DNA of 64,000 nt, taken from the NCBI RefSeq assembly GCF_000282615.1, contig NZ_AKIY01000214.1, forward strand, positions 26,930 through 90,929, in the 5' to 3' direction. The notes below the pieces were generated by a model, which saw only the letters and a list, made by a program, of their open reading frames with translations, searched no databases and had not been told where the DNA came from. Positions 33,019 to 42,637 of this stretch are shown piece by piece; position 1 is the stretch's first letter; the number at the start of each line of letters is the position of its first letter. Origin of the DNA: Bradyrhizobium sp. YR681. Lineage in GTDB: Bacteria > Pseudomonadota > Alphaproteobacteria > Rhizobiales > Xanthobacteraceae. A program made the translations under genes and the position numbers.

Positions 33019-34978
33019 TCTCGTCGCCGTGCTCGGCGCTCGTCTCGACCAGTTCTCATCTGATCTCGATCAGGCGGGCAACATGGCCGATGACGCGATC
33101 TCGCGCATCGAGTCCGCATTCGACGGGCTCAATCCGGGCTTTGCCGGACTGTCAGGCCTCGGCGCCGTGATCGGCGGCGCGACTGCGGCCGCCGGCGCCT
33201 TGCTGGCGGCGATGACCAGCATCAATTCCGAGGTCGCCAGCATCGGCAAGAACGCCGAATTCGTCGGTCAGAGCGTGGCGGATTTCCAGCGCACGTTGTT
33301 CGCGGCCGGGCAGGGCGGCGTCTCCAGCGAACAGGCGACCAAGGACCTGCGCGGTCTCGCAACGCTGCTGGCCGATGCCAAGGAAAACGAGAACTCGCTG
33401 ACCAAGCTGCTCGACGCCAACAACGTCAAATACAAGGACCGTACCGGGCAGGTCATCAACACCAGTCAGGCGCTGAAGGTCGCGGAGGATCTGATCGGCC
33501 GCTTCCAGTCATTGCCGGAAAAAACCAAGGCAGCCGAGATGCTCGGCCTGTCCGAGGGTTGGGTACGTGCGCTGACCGAAGCCGCGGGCGGCTTTCAGGC
33601 GGTCGCGGCTCGCGCCGACGCCGCCGGCGTCGTGATTGACGCGGCCACGGTCGCCAAGGCCGAGCTGTTCGAGCGCGCATGGCAGCAGTCGACCGACGCA
33701 TGGGGGAAGCAGTTCAAGTCGGTCGCCGGGGATGTTGCCGTCTATCTCGGCGGCCTGATCGACCAGGCCGGCGAGTTTCTTCAAAAGTCATTAGCGGCGA
33801 ATGGAATCAAGCCCGGCGACAATAACGAAAAGTTCAACGCGACGATGGACGCGCTCGACATCGCCCGCAAGGATGCGCTGGGTCTGGCGCAGGATGTCGA
33901 CCAGCTCACGCGCGTCATCGATCGCATGGCCCGGACTGGCGGCGATCCCGACATCATCGCGGGGCTCGAAGCAGCGCGCTTCAAGGCGCAGGTTTTCCGC
34001 ATGGAATTGGAGAAAGCGCAGGCCGCGGCGGCCAAGGCCGAGTTTCCGGACGGCGTGCCGCTCCCGGCGGCAAGGCCTGCCTCGGCCAATGATCCTGATC
34101 CGAATGCAGCCAGGCTGCCGGTCCGCAAGAAGGGCAGCGACAAGCGCGATCAGTTCGATATCGCGGTTGACGACATCACCAAGCGCACCGCGACCATCAA
34201 GGCCGACACGGCTGCGATGTTCCAGAACAACGTGGCGCAGGCGCAGATGCGCGCCGAGTTCCGCGAGCTGACCGCGATCATGCGCGACAATGGCGAGGTG
34301 ACGCAGGAGCGGATCGACAAATACGAGGATCTTCGCAAGACGATGTCAGCACAGCAGGCGCTCGAAGCGGCCGGCATCACGCTGACCGCCGATCACGCGC
34401 AGAAATTTCTCAGTTCGTCGCAGGCAATCGCCTCGGCAACAGCGTCTTATGACGCGGCCAAAAAATCGCTGACCGAGATCAACGGCGCCAGCGCGCAGCT
34501 CGGCGGCGCTCTCTCGACCGCATTCTCGGACGCGATTTTCGAAGCCAAAAGCCTCGACCAGGTCGTATCCAACCTCGCCAAGACGATCGGCAAAGCCGGC
34601 ATCAACTCGCTTGCTGCCTCGTTCTTCAATGCGCCGGCCTCCGGCGGCCTGTCGCCGTTTGCCTCGATCTTCAAAAGCTTCATTCCGGGCTTCGCCGGCG
34701 GCACGGATTCAGCGCCAGGCGGGCTGGCGTGGGTCGGTGAAAGCGGCAGGGAATTGGTCAACCTGCCGCGCGGCTCTCAGGTTATCCCGAACGACGTCGC
34801 TCGCCAGATGACCGGCGGTTCGACCATCCAGAACGTGTTCCATGTCGCTGGCGACGTCACGCCGGGAACGGTCGACCGGCTGCACGCCATGGTGATCGCC
34901 GCCAACCAGAAGGCGGACCGGGTGACGCGGATCGTCTCCTCGGCGCAGAGCTACAACGCGACTGGGGTAGGCCGGTGA
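33008..34978 (+). CDS. tail tape measure protein
   Basis: 656 residues, longest of the tail genes up to this point. N-terminal helical (LDQFSSDLDQAGNMADDAISRIESAF), a hydrophobic membrane-like stretch (LGAVIGGATAAAGALLAAM, ~55-75), long Ala/Glu/Lys helices, and a C-terminus GFAGGTDSAPGGLAWVGESGRELVNLPRGSQVIPNDVARQM that is diagnostic for this family. Its length predicts a tail of roughly 100 nm by the usual 1.5 angstrom per residue rule. It sets tail length and helps DNA entry. Confidence 0.9.
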   Translation: MSTDLVAVLGARLDQFSSDLDQAGNMADDAISRIESAFDGLNPGFAGLSGLGAVIGGATAAAGALLAAMTSINSEVASIGKNAEFVGQSVADFQRTLFAAGQGGVSSEQATKDLRGLATLLADAKENENSLTKLLDANNVKYKDRTGQVINTSQALKVAEDLIGRFQSLPEKTKAAEMLGLSEGWVRALTEAAGGFQAVAARADAAGVVIDAATVAKAELFERAWQQSTDAWGKQFKSVAGDVAVYLGGLIDQAGEFLQKSLAANGIKPGDNNEKFNATMDALDIARKDALGLAQDVDQLTRVIDRMARTGGDPDIIAGLEAARFKAQVFRMELEKAQAAAAKAEFPDGVPLPAARPASANDPDPNAARLPVRKKGSDKRDQFDIAVDDITKRTATIKADTAAMFQNNVAQAQMRAEFRELTAIMRDNGEVTQERIDKYEDLRKTMSAQQALEAAGITLTADHAQKFLSSSQAIASATASYDAAKKSLTEINGASAQLGGALSTAFSDAIFEAKSLDQVVSNLAKTIGKAGINSLAASFFNAPASGGLSPFASIFKSFIPGFAGGTDSAPGGLAWVGESGRELVNLPRGSQVIPNDVARQMTGGSTIQNVFHVAGDVTPGTVDRLHAMVIAANQKADRVTRIVSSAQSYNATGVGR

Positions 34979-35091
34979 TCGACTATGCGCTCGCGCATCC
35001 TCAACTGATGGCTTTGGCGGTCGCCGCTTGGGCTCTCGCGCGTCTCCTGCGCTGGATGCTGACGCCGGCACCGCGTGACTGGCTGGACTGA
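34975..35091 (+). CDS. 38-residue membrane peptide between tape measure and distal tail genes
   Basis: GTG 34975 overlaps the tape measure stop (GTGA) and its own stop overlaps the next ATG. VIDYALAHPQLMALAVAAWALARLLRWML is one hydrophobic helix with basic residues after it. Perfect packing between neighbours supports translation; function unknown. Confidence 0.5.
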   Translation: MIDYALAHPQLMALAVAAWALARLLRWMLTPAPRDWLD

Positions 35092-35837
35092 TGACCTTCG
35101 CCCCCGAATTCCCCCGCGCGCTGCTGCGCGAAAAGTCCCATGCGTGGAACCTCGCCGGCAACGCCGTGTCGGGTGGCCAGACCTCCGTCGGTCAATCCTA
35201 TGCGACCTCGGACGGTGGCGGCTTCTGGACCTGCAAGATGTCGGACGTCTCGCTCTCAGGCGGCCGCAAGGGCATCGACAGGGGCCGCGACCGCCAGAAG
35301 GTGTCCACGCAGCTCTGGCGGGCCGTGCAGATGCTCGCCGACGGCGGGGCGGGGCAGCTGGTGGTGCCGCGCAATGACGCGCTGGTGCGGCCCTGGCCGC
35401 CGGGGTTCGCGGCAAGCTTCGGTGACGGCGTCCCGCATGACGACGACAGCCTGCTCGATGACGGCTCGGACTATTACCAGCAGGTGATCGACATCGTTGC
35501 CGCGGCCGCGGACCTGCGCGCCACCTCGCTCGACATCTCGATCGCGCTCGCCGGCGAGCTGCTCGGCGGCGAGGAGTTCTCGATCCGGCATCCGACCAAG
35601 GGCCCGCGGCTCTACCGCATTCGGACCGTCGAGATGATCTCGGTCGATGAGGCCACCATCACCATCCGCCCGCCGCTGCGCGAGGCGATCGAGGACGACA
35701 CGCCGCTGGAATTCGACCGGCCGGTCTGCCTGATGCGGCTGGTCTCGCCGTCGTCGATGGACCTGACCGAGCAGCCTTGGACCTTCAACTCGGCGAGCGT
35801 CGATTTCGTTGAGGATCTGCGGGACGTCGTGACGTGA
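35091..35837 (+). CDS. minor tail / distal tail protein
   Basis: 248 residues. EFPRALLREKSHAWNLAGNAVSGGQTSVGQSYATSDGGGFWTCKMSDVSL and the C-terminal EFDRPVCLMRLVSPSSMDLTEQPWTFNSASVDFVED are typical of the alphaproteobacterial minor tail protein that follows the tape measure, functionally like Dit. ATG overlaps the upstream stop. Confidence 0.65.
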   Translation: MTFAPEFPRALLREKSHAWNLAGNAVSGGQTSVGQSYATSDGGGFWTCKMSDVSLSGGRKGIDRGRDRQKVSTQLWRAVQMLADGGAGQLVVPRNDALVRPWPPGFAASFGDGVPHDDDSLLDDGSDYYQQVIDIVAAAADLRATSLDISIALAGELLGGEEFSIRHPTKGPRLYRIRTVEMISVDEATITIRPPLREAIEDDTPLEFDRPVCLMRLVSPSSMDLTEQPWTFNSASVDFVEDLRDVVT

Positions 35838-36442
35838 CCTTCAACGAAGCGGAGCTCGCCGCGCTCGACAGCGGCGTCGCGCGGTTCGGCGACCTGTTCC
35901 GGCTGGAGGTCGACCCGGTGGCGCGGCTCTGGCTCGGCGCCGGCGATCTCGACGTCGGCACCAACGTCTATGACACCGCCGGCGGCATCTACAAGGGCCT
36001 CGGTCAGATCGGCCCCATCCCGGAATTCGACGCCATGATCAACGGCGCCGCCAGCCGGATCGAGGTGGTTTTGAGCGGCGTGTCCGGACAGATCGCCGAA
36101 GTCGCGCAGGGCGACGATACCGACCAGATCAAGAACAAGCGCGCCGCCTTCGGCTTCGTGCTGTTCGGCGACGATTTGCAGCCGCTCGGCTCTGCGCATT
36201 GGTATGCGCATTACCGCGCCGACGTGCTGTCCTCCGGCAGCGAGCCGGTGCTCGAGCCGACCGGCGTGCCGGTGCGCTGGATCAAGCTGTCCTGTGGCTC
36301 TCAGCTGACACGGCGGCGCAGGCCGGCGCGCAGCTACTTTTCGGACAAGGACCAGCAGGCCCGTTTCCCCGGCGATCTCTTCTGCTCGCTGACGCCGCGT
36401 TACGTGACCGGATTCAACAAGCCATGGCCGGTGCTGGTGTGA
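35834..36442 (+). CDS. tail tip / baseplate protein, 202 aa
   Basis: GTG start overlapping the previous TGA. FGDLFRLEVDPVARLWLGAGDLDVGTNVYDTAGGIYKGLGQIGPIPEFDAMINGAASRIEVVLSGV is a conserved beta domain found between Dit-like and peptidase genes in rhizobial phages. The C-terminal LTRRRRPARSYFSDKDQQARFPGD is common in the same group. Role: tail tip assembly, by position. Confidence 0.65.
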   Translation: MTFNEAELAALDSGVARFGDLFRLEVDPVARLWLGAGDLDVGTNVYDTAGGIYKGLGQIGPIPEFDAMINGAASRIEVVLSGVSGQIAEVAQGDDTDQIKNKRAAFGFVLFGDDLQPLGSAHWYAHYRADVLSSGSEPVLEPTGVPVRWIKLSCGSQLTRRRRPARSYFSDKDQQARFPGDLFCSLTPRYVTGFNKPWPVLV

Positions 36443-36864
36443 GCCTTGCCGATTATCTCGACCGCGCGGCCGCGGGCCGCTTTCGCTATGGCGTGCTGGA
36501 TTGCTGCACGCTGATGGCCGACTGGCTGTGCGCGCAGGGGCTTTGCGACGTGATGGCGGACCGCCGCGGCACCTACGCGACCATGGCCGCCTACAAGACG
36601 GCAATCCGCAGCGAGGGCGGCATGCTGGCATCCTGTCGCGCGCGCTTTGCGGCAGCCGGCCTTGTGGAGACCTGCGATCCGCAGCCCGGCGATGTCGCGC
36701 TGGTGCTGGCGCCGATCGGCCGGCGGCGTGACGGCCGCCTGGTCTCGGCGCCGACCGGGGCGATCTGCCTTGCCGGCGGCCTGCGCGCGATCGTCACCAG
36801 CGACCAGGGCGTGATGGCCTTCGCCCTCCCGGTGGTCGCGGCCTGGAGCCTGCCGCATGGCTGA
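36439..36864 (+). CDS. tail-tip cysteine peptidase-like protein (DUF6950 / NlpC-P60-like)
   Basis: 141 residues from the GTG overlapping the upstream stop; an ATG at 36424 is an alternative. GRFRYGVLDCCTLMADWLCAQGL places a Cys in the NlpC/P60-like position (WG..DC), followed by QPGDVALVLAPIG and FALPVVAAWSLPHG. Related proteins in gene-transfer agents and siphophage tail tips cut peptidoglycan during DNA entry. The His of the dyad is not obvious, so activity is uncertain. Confidence 0.6.
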   Translation: MSLADYLDRAAAGRFRYGVLDCCTLMADWLCAQGLCDVMADRRGTYATMAAYKTAIRSEGGMLASCRARFAAAGLVETCDPQPGDVALVLAPIGRRRDGRLVSAPTGAICLAGGLRAIVTSDQGVMAFALPVVAAWSLPHG

Positions 36865-38431
36865 GACGGTCGGACTTCTGATCCTCTCGGCCGCGGGCGC
36901 GACCGAGGCCGCCAGCGGCTTTGGCGCCGCGGCGGTGACGCTGGAGATCGCCGGCACGACCATCAGCGCGGCCTCGATCGTCGGGGCGGCTGCGATCACG
37001 GCGGCCTCGATCGGGCTGTCCTATGCGCTTGCGCCGTCGCCCGACGTGCCCAAGCCGGAAAACGGCTCGCAGGCGATCCGCCAGGCCGTGCCGCCGCGGG
37101 TGCGCGGCTATGGCCGCAACCGGATGGCCGGGGCCTATATGTTCTTCGAGGCTGGCGGCGCGCCGCCGAACACGTCCTATGACGTGATCGCGTACCATCA
37201 CGGCGAGATCGAGCGCATCGCCGGGGTCTATCTCAACGACGACAGCGTCACCGCCAACATCGACTTCAACAATTTCGGAACGCTGCTGACGGTCAACCCG
37301 ACCGCCGACGGCTACTATGGCGGTGGGCACGTGACGCTGGAATTGTGGAAAGGGACCACGCCGCAGCCGGCCTCCAGCTTCCTCGGCCCGCTCAGCCCGT
37401 GGTCGCCAGCCTTCCACGGTCACGGCATCGCCTATCTGGTGTGCGCGGCCTCGGCGCCGTCGGACCCGACGGATTTCACGAAGTTCTTTCCACACCAGAA
37501 GCCCGAACCGTCGGTCGTCGCCGATTGCGCGCTGGTATGGGACCCTCGCGATCCCGAGCAGGACCGCGAGGACCCCTCGACCTGGCCGCGGACGATCGAC
37601 AACCCCGTCATCGGCCTGATCGATTATCTGACGGGCGATCCGGAGGTGACCGGCGGCCCCGGCCTCGATTACGACATCGCGGTCGCGCCGGTGCTGGACC
37701 AGCTGCTGATCGAAGCCTCGCTCTGCGATGACACCATCGCAGGCGAACCGCGCTACGCCTGCAATGGCTGGTACCAGCTGACCAACAATCCGGAAGACGT
37801 CATCGGCAAGTTCCTTGCCACCTGCGACGGCTGGCTCTCGGAAGGTGGCGACGGCACCATCGCGTTGACCGTCGGCTATTATCGCGAGCCGGCCGAGCCG
37901 CCGCTGACCGACCGGCACATCGTCGGATGGTCGGTCGAGAACGGCGTCGCCGAAGAGAGCCTGATCAACCATCTCGACATCACCATCACCGACCCTGCGC
38001 AGAAATACGTCTCGGCGCCGATCGACCCGGTCGAGGATGAGGAGTCCATCGCGATCTACGGCAAGCACGATCAGCCGCTCGATCTCAGCTGGGTGCAGTC
38101 GGAGGCACAGGGAGGACGGCTCGGCCGCCGCGGCATGCTGCGGCTCAATACCAAGGCGAGCGGCACGCTGGTGACCGATCTCTATGGCCTCGTCTACATC
38201 GGCAAGCGCTGGGTGCGGGTGCAGGATCCGCGCATCCGCGTGCTCAATGATGCCGTGATCGAGATCCAGTCCGCCACCATCCGCCGCGCGGACGGCCAGG
38301 TGGTGTTCGGCTGGAAGCTCGTCGATGTCTCGCAGCTCGAGGAAAGCATCGCGCTGCCGAAAATGTACCGCCAGGACGGCTCGTTCCTGGTCCGCCAGGA
38401 CGGCTCCGTTTTCACAAGGCAAGCAGCATGA
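36857..38431 (+). CDS. tail tip attachment protein (J-like)
   Basis: 524 residues. A Gly/Ala-rich hydrophobic start (GAAAVTLEIAGTTISAASIVGAAAITAASIGLSYALA) is followed by PENGSQAIRQAVPPRVRGYGRNRMAGAYMFFEA, YDVIAYHHGEIERIAGVYLNDD, LVWDPRDPEQDREDPSTWPRTIDNP, then YACNGWYQLTNNPEDVIGKFLATCDGWLSEGGDGTI. This is the central tail hub/fibre of rhizobial siphophages. It ends with MYRQDGSFLVRQDGSVFTRQ, a repeat. ATGA overlap with the fibre gene. Confidence 0.8.
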   Translation: MAETVGLLILSAAGATEAASGFGAAAVTLEIAGTTISAASIVGAAAITAASIGLSYALAPSPDVPKPENGSQAIRQAVPPRVRGYGRNRMAGAYMFFEAGGAPPNTSYDVIAYHHGEIERIAGVYLNDDSVTANIDFNNFGTLLTVNPTADGYYGGGHVTLELWKGTTPQPASSFLGPLSPWSPAFHGHGIAYLVCAASAPSDPTDFTKFFPHQKPEPSVVADCALVWDPRDPEQDREDPSTWPRTIDNPVIGLIDYLTGDPEVTGGPGLDYDIAVAPVLDQLLIEASLCDDTIAGEPRYACNGWYQLTNNPEDVIGKFLATCDGWLSEGGDGTIALTVGYYREPAEPPLTDRHIVGWSVENGVAEESLINHLDITITDPAQKYVSAPIDPVEDEESIAIYGKHDQPLDLSWVQSEAQGGRLGRRGMLRLNTKASGTLVTDLYGLVYIGKRWVRVQDPRIRVLNDAVIEIQSATIRRADGQVVFGWKLVDVSQLEESIALPKMYRQDGSFLVRQDGSVFTRQAA

Positions 38432-40362
38432 CCGGCAAGATTTGGGACGATCCGGACAAGCCGTCGCTGGACGGCACCGAGAAGGTGGCCCTGGTCACCG
38501 AGGCAGACAATTACGGCAGCTTGCTCTCGACCATCGCGGCCTGGCTGGCGGGTCTGGCGCAGACGCTGACCAACAAGACGATCGACGCCGCCAGCAACAC
38601 GGTCTCGAACATCACCACCGCGATGTTTGAGGCCAATGCCGTCGACACCGACGCCACGCTGGCCGCCAACAGCGACACGCGGCTTGCCTCGCAGAAGGCG
38701 GTGAAGACCTATATCGGCAACCGGCGCCTCGACCAAGCGGCGCTGCCGACCGCCGACGTCTCGCTCAACAGCCACAAGCTGACCAATGTCACGGACCCGA
38801 CCGGCGCGCAGGACGCGGCGACCAAGAACTACGTCGACACGGTCGCGCAGGGGCTCGATACCAAGCCGAGCGTCAAGGCGGCAACCACGGCCAACATCAC
38901 GCTGTCGGGCACGCAGACCGTCGACGGTGTCGCGCTGGTGGTGGCAGATCGCTGCCTGGTCAAGAACCAGTCGACGGCCTCGCAGAACGGCATCTATGTC
39001 GTTGCGTCGGGCTCATGGACGCGTGCGACCGACGCCGACGCGTGGACCGAGCTGCCCGGCGCCTATGTGTTCGTCGAGCAGGGCACGGTCAATGCCGATA
39101 CCGGCTGGGTCTGCACGGTCGACCAGGGCGGCACGCTCGGCAGCACCTCCGTCACGTTCTCGCAATTCTCCGGCGTTGGCGCGTATGTCGCCGGGCCCGG
39201 TTCGTCGACGTCGGGCAACATCGCGACCTTCAACGGCACGACCGGGCGCACGATTCAGGACAGTGGCGTTGCCTTCTCGACGGACGGCACTTTCGCCAGC
39301 AACAGCGACGCGAAGGCCCCGACCGAGAAGGCCGTCAAGACCTACGCCGATGCGAGGGCGGTCATCGGCAAGAATTATCTGTTCAATCCTTCCGGGGAGC
39401 TGGCGCAGCGTGGCGTTACGTCGGCGGCCGATGCGACCTATGATTTCGACCGATGGCTGACACTGACGCAGTCCAATCCGGTCACGCCGTCGAGCGTGTC
39501 GGACGCCGAGAACGCCACGCCCTTCATGATGCGCTCGCTGCAAGCCAATGCGTCGGCGCAGCGGTTTGGCCGTATCCAGTGGATCGAAAAGGCGCTGTGC
39601 CGCGATTTGCGTGGCCAGGCAGTGTCGCTGTCCGCACGGGTGCGGATGTCAGCCTCGACCACGCTGCGCTATGCCGTGGTGGAATGGACCGGCACCGCCG
39701 ACACCATCACCAAGGACATCGTCAACGATTGGACATCGGGCACCTTCACGACCGGGAATTTTTTCACCTCGACCACGACGACGGTCGTCGGTACCGGCTC
39801 GATCGCGCTGACCGCGAACACCTTCGCCGACATCTCTGCTGCGGCGCTCGGCACGGTGTCGGGGTCGATGAACAATCTGGCCGTGTTCTTCTGGACCGAC
39901 TCGACGCAGGCACAGAACGTCACGCTGGATATCGCCAAGGTGAAGCTGGAAAAGGGCTCGCTCTGCACGGGGTTCGTTTCGCCCGACATGGCGGCGGTGG
40001 TCGCGGCTTGTCAGCGCTATTACGAAAAATCCTACAATCTCTCGGTGGCGCCGGCCACTGCGTCGGTGCCGGCCGGTCTCAATGCGATCTGCGTCAATTC
40101 GAACACGATCGTGAACGGTCAGAGCATGGGGTCGCGCGAGTTTCAGGTCCGCAAGATGAAGGCCCCGACCGTGACCGTCTACGGATACCAGGGCGGCTCC
40201 GGCAAGGTCTCTGACGCCACACCGACGGATCTTGCCGCAAGCTCCGGTTCGACAGGTCTTGTCGGAGAACGCAGCTTCAACGTCACCAATGGCAGCGGCG
40301 GATCGATCACCACCACCAACAACGTCGTGGTGTTTCACTTCGCGGCTGACGCCGAGCTCTAA
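38428..40362 (+). CDS. tail fibre protein
   Basis: 644 residues. The N-terminus contains TLTNKTIDAASNTVSNITTAMFEAN and SQKAVKTYIGNR, then AATKNYVDTVAQGLDTKPSVKAATTANITLSG, the widespread phage fibre repeat region. The C-terminal part (from KNYLFNPSGELAQRGV) is beta-rich with a carbohydrate-binding-like RIQWIEKALCRDLRGQAVSLSARV segment. It probably contacts the host surface. It is followed by a second fibre/spike gene 40 nt downstream. Confidence 0.8.
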   Translation: MTGKIWDDPDKPSLDGTEKVALVTEADNYGSLLSTIAAWLAGLAQTLTNKTIDAASNTVSNITTAMFEANAVDTDATLAANSDTRLASQKAVKTYIGNRRLDQAALPTADVSLNSHKLTNVTDPTGAQDAATKNYVDTVAQGLDTKPSVKAATTANITLSGTQTVDGVALVVADRCLVKNQSTASQNGIYVVASGSWTRATDADAWTELPGAYVFVEQGTVNADTGWVCTVDQGGTLGSTSVTFSQFSGVGAYVAGPGSSTSGNIATFNGTTGRTIQDSGVAFSTDGTFASNSDAKAPTEKAVKTYADARAVIGKNYLFNPSGELAQRGVTSAADATYDFDRWLTLTQSNPVTPSSVSDAENATPFMMRSLQANASAQRFGRIQWIEKALCRDLRGQAVSLSARVRMSASTTLRYAVVEWTGTADTITKDIVNDWTSGTFTTGNFFTSTTTTVVGTGSIALTANTFADISAAALGTVSGSMNNLAVFFWTDSTQAQNVTLDIAKVKLEKGSLCTGFVSPDMAAVVAACQRYYEKSYNLSVAPATASVPAGLNAICVNSNTIVNGQSMGSREFQVRKMKAPTVTVYGYQGGSGKVSDATPTDLAASSGSTGLVGERSFNVTNGSGGSITTTNNVVVFHFAADAEL

Positions 40363-40401
40363 CGCTCGCCCTTTAACCTCCCTGACAGACGAGAGACACG
40401 C

Positions 40402-42522
40402 ATGCTGATGCAGAGCGCGAAAGAGATCTGGCGCAAATACGTCACCGATGGCGTGCCGGCGTCCGGCGTCAACAAGGTCAGCAAATCGGCAAATTCGATC
40501 TGGGGCACATGGGTCGAGACCATGCTGCAAACCGGCATCGCCGGGCTGATGTACGGCACGCTGGCCGAACTCGCCGCCGACCTCAACCACGGTGCCAATA
40601 CCTCGGCGGCCGTCTACAACGACGCGACGCCGGCGAACAATGGCCTGTATCAGAAGGTCGGCGCCTCCGGCGCCGGCTCATGGACACGTGTCGGCGACCT
40701 GCCGATCGCGATCGTGCCGCTCACCGTCACCGGCGGCACCGCCAATGCCATTGTCGCGACGGCGCCCGAAACGCCGCAGATGCCCGGACGCAAGCTGTTC
40801 GTGCTGACACCGACGGCGAACAATTCCGGCGCGACCACGCTGGCGTATAACGGCCAATCGGCACTGCCGATCAAGTCGGCGTTCGGCGACCCGCTGATCG
40901 GCGGCGAGCTGCTGAACGGCAGCCCGATCGTGATGCTCGGCGCCAGCGATCACTTCACGCTGCTGCTGTCGACCAATGTCGACGCCGACGGCATTCTTGC
41001 TGCGGCGGTCGCTGCGCGGGATGACGCGGCTGCTTCGGCCGCTGCGGCCGCGTCAGCTGCCTCGGTGCTCGGCAACCAGGTGCATCAGTACGACACCCGC
41101 GCCGCGGCGATCGCCGCGACCGTGCCGGCCGGCGTCAATTTCATCCGGACGCTGGCCTATGATTCCTCGTTCACGGAGAACAGCGGCGCGCTGTTCAAGC
41201 GCGTGGCGGCGGGGACGCCGTTCACGGATACGTGGCCGTTGACTGGGACGATCGTGGGCGGAACGACGGCGGCGCCGGACGGCACCTATTATTTTGGCCT
41301 TCTGAGCGGCTCGGCGACGGGCTCGGGGCTTTGTGCGACCATCACCGTCGCCGGTGGCACGATCACGGCTGTCGATCATTCGACCCAGCCCGGCAACGCC
41401 TACAAGGTCGGCGACGTCATCACGATTGGAAGCATTGTCGCAGCCGACCTTGTGACCGCCTACTCGGTCACGGGCTTTTCCTACACGATCGCGACGATCT
41501 CCTCGCCGCTCGCCAGCTTCGTCAACACCCACGATTCCAGCCGCTGGCAGTACCTGGAGAGCAAGGGCTGTCCGCACGTCAACGAGTTTGGCGCCAATGC
41601 GAACTGGATCAGTACGGATACCGGTACCACCAATAATTTTGCAGCGTTCCAGGCTGCGCTGTTTTATGCGGCCTGCAACTTGACGGGCACCGCCGAAGGC
41701 GGCGGCGGCTATCAGGGTCACTTCGTGAAGGCCGGCCGCGGCAGCTACATGATCCGGCATCCGTCGAACCTAGTGTCTCTGATCATTCCGAACGGCGTCA
41801 CTCTGGAAGGCGTCGGCGGCACAATGATCAAAATTCACGATTCCTGGTATCCCGCGACGCATTGCATCTGCCTAGGAAACCCGAACGCACATTTTGCAAA
41901 CTTCCGTTGTGGTATGCGCCACCTCGGCGTTGCCTTCACGCGCGGCATTTCAGTCGCCGTTGGCACATACATGGTGTACGGCAACAACAACCAAGATGGT
42001 GGCGGCCTCGACGAGGTATTTCTTTACACGGGACAGTTCGGCGGAATCAAATACGAGAAAGGCTACGGCGGCGCGTCAACAGTAAAGTTCCACAATCTCA
42101 ACTTCAGTTGCGAAGGCGTAAATCCTGCGTTCGAATGCAATGTTGGCACCACACTTGTTGATTGTCGAACCTGGTCTGTCAACGCGCCGTCGTCGGGCAC
42201 GAACACCACGAGCGCTGGAATCGTGCTTTCGGGCACGGGCGGAATTTATAGTTTTGAAGGCATCCATTTGGAGGGCTTCAACGACTGTGGGTTCACCGTC
42301 GACCTGCGTTCTGGCAACAACCCCAACGTCGCCTTCAAGGGAATTACCGGGGGACTGAGCATCGATTGGCTTTTTATCATCCAAGGCACGTCGCAGTCCG
42401 GCAGCTTCTCGTTCGAGCGATGCATCAAGAACAATGGCGCCGCGACAGGCCTGATCAACAACGGGCTCGGATCGTCCCGGACTGATGACATCCGGGCCGG
42501 CGACGGTGTCTTTACGATTTGA
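40402..42522 (+). CDS. tail spike / fibre with right-handed beta-helix-like C-terminus
   Basis: 706 residues. The N-terminal domain (MQSAKEIWRKYVTDGVPASGVNKVSKS) anchors to the tail. An Ala-rich helix (AAAVAARDDAAASAAAAASAAS, ~195-220) links to VHQYDTRAAAIAATVP and then to a pectate-lyase-like beta-helix beginning EFGANANWISTDTGTTNNFAAFQAALFYA and LIIPNGVTLEGVGGTMI. The distal ~200 residues are lower in GC, a sign of exchange of the receptor-binding part. Enzymatic depolymerase activity is possible but unproven. Confidence 0.75.
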   Translation: MLMQSAKEIWRKYVTDGVPASGVNKVSKSANSIWGTWVETMLQTGIAGLMYGTLAELAADLNHGANTSAAVYNDATPANNGLYQKVGASGAGSWTRVGDLPIAIVPLTVTGGTANAIVATAPETPQMPGRKLFVLTPTANNSGATTLAYNGQSALPIKSAFGDPLIGGELLNGSPIVMLGASDHFTLLLSTNVDADGILAAAVAARDDAAASAAAAASAASVLGNQVHQYDTRAAAIAATVPAGVNFIRTLAYDSSFTENSGALFKRVAAGTPFTDTWPLTGTIVGGTTAAPDGTYYFGLLSGSATGSGLCATITVAGGTITAVDHSTQPGNAYKVGDVITIGSIVAADLVTAYSVTGFSYTIATISSPLASFVNTHDSSRWQYLESKGCPHVNEFGANANWISTDTGTTNNFAAFQAALFYAACNLTGTAEGGGGYQGHFVKAGRGSYMIRHPSNLVSLIIPNGVTLEGVGGTMIKIHDSWYPATHCICLGNPNAHFANFRCGMRHLGVAFTRGISVAVGTYMVYGNNNQDGGGLDEVFLYTGQFGGIKYEKGYGGASTVKFHNLNFSCEGVNPAFECNVGTTLVDCRTWSVNAPSSGTNTTSAGIVLSGTGGIYSFEGIHLEGFNDCGFTVDLRSGNNPNVAFKGITGGLSIDWLFIIQGTSQSGSFSFERCIKNNGAATGLINNGLGSSRTDDIRAGDGVFTI

Positions 42523-42569
42523 ATAGCGGCGCGCGCCAATGACTATAGGTTGTGGAACTCTCACGAGCC

Positions 42570-42605
42570 ATCCGTTCTACCTGCTTGACAGCAGGCAGAA
42601 CGGAT
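42570..42605 (+). terminator. long hairpin after the spike gene
   Basis: ATCCGTTCT..CCTGCT pairs with AGCAGG..AGAACGGAT: 15 of 16 positions match around a TGAC loop. No U-run follows. It ends the tail operon or protects its mRNA, and lies inside the most upstream possible start of the next gene, arguing for a later start there. Confidence 0.55.
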
Positions 42606-42637
42606 CAGCTAATGGTTGCATGGGGCGAGAACTATCG

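Noticed and set aside
27789..42522. Variable repeat of a diversity-generating retroelement in the fibre genes
   Set aside because: No C-type-lectin-like C-terminal segment with a matching template copy was found inside the window; the template would lie to the left, so no claim is made.
42539..42637. Earlier start (42539) for the GT-C-like gene
   Set aside because: It would place the long 42570-42605 hairpin inside the coding start and lacks a ribosome site; the ATG at 42638 has GGGGCGAG upstream.
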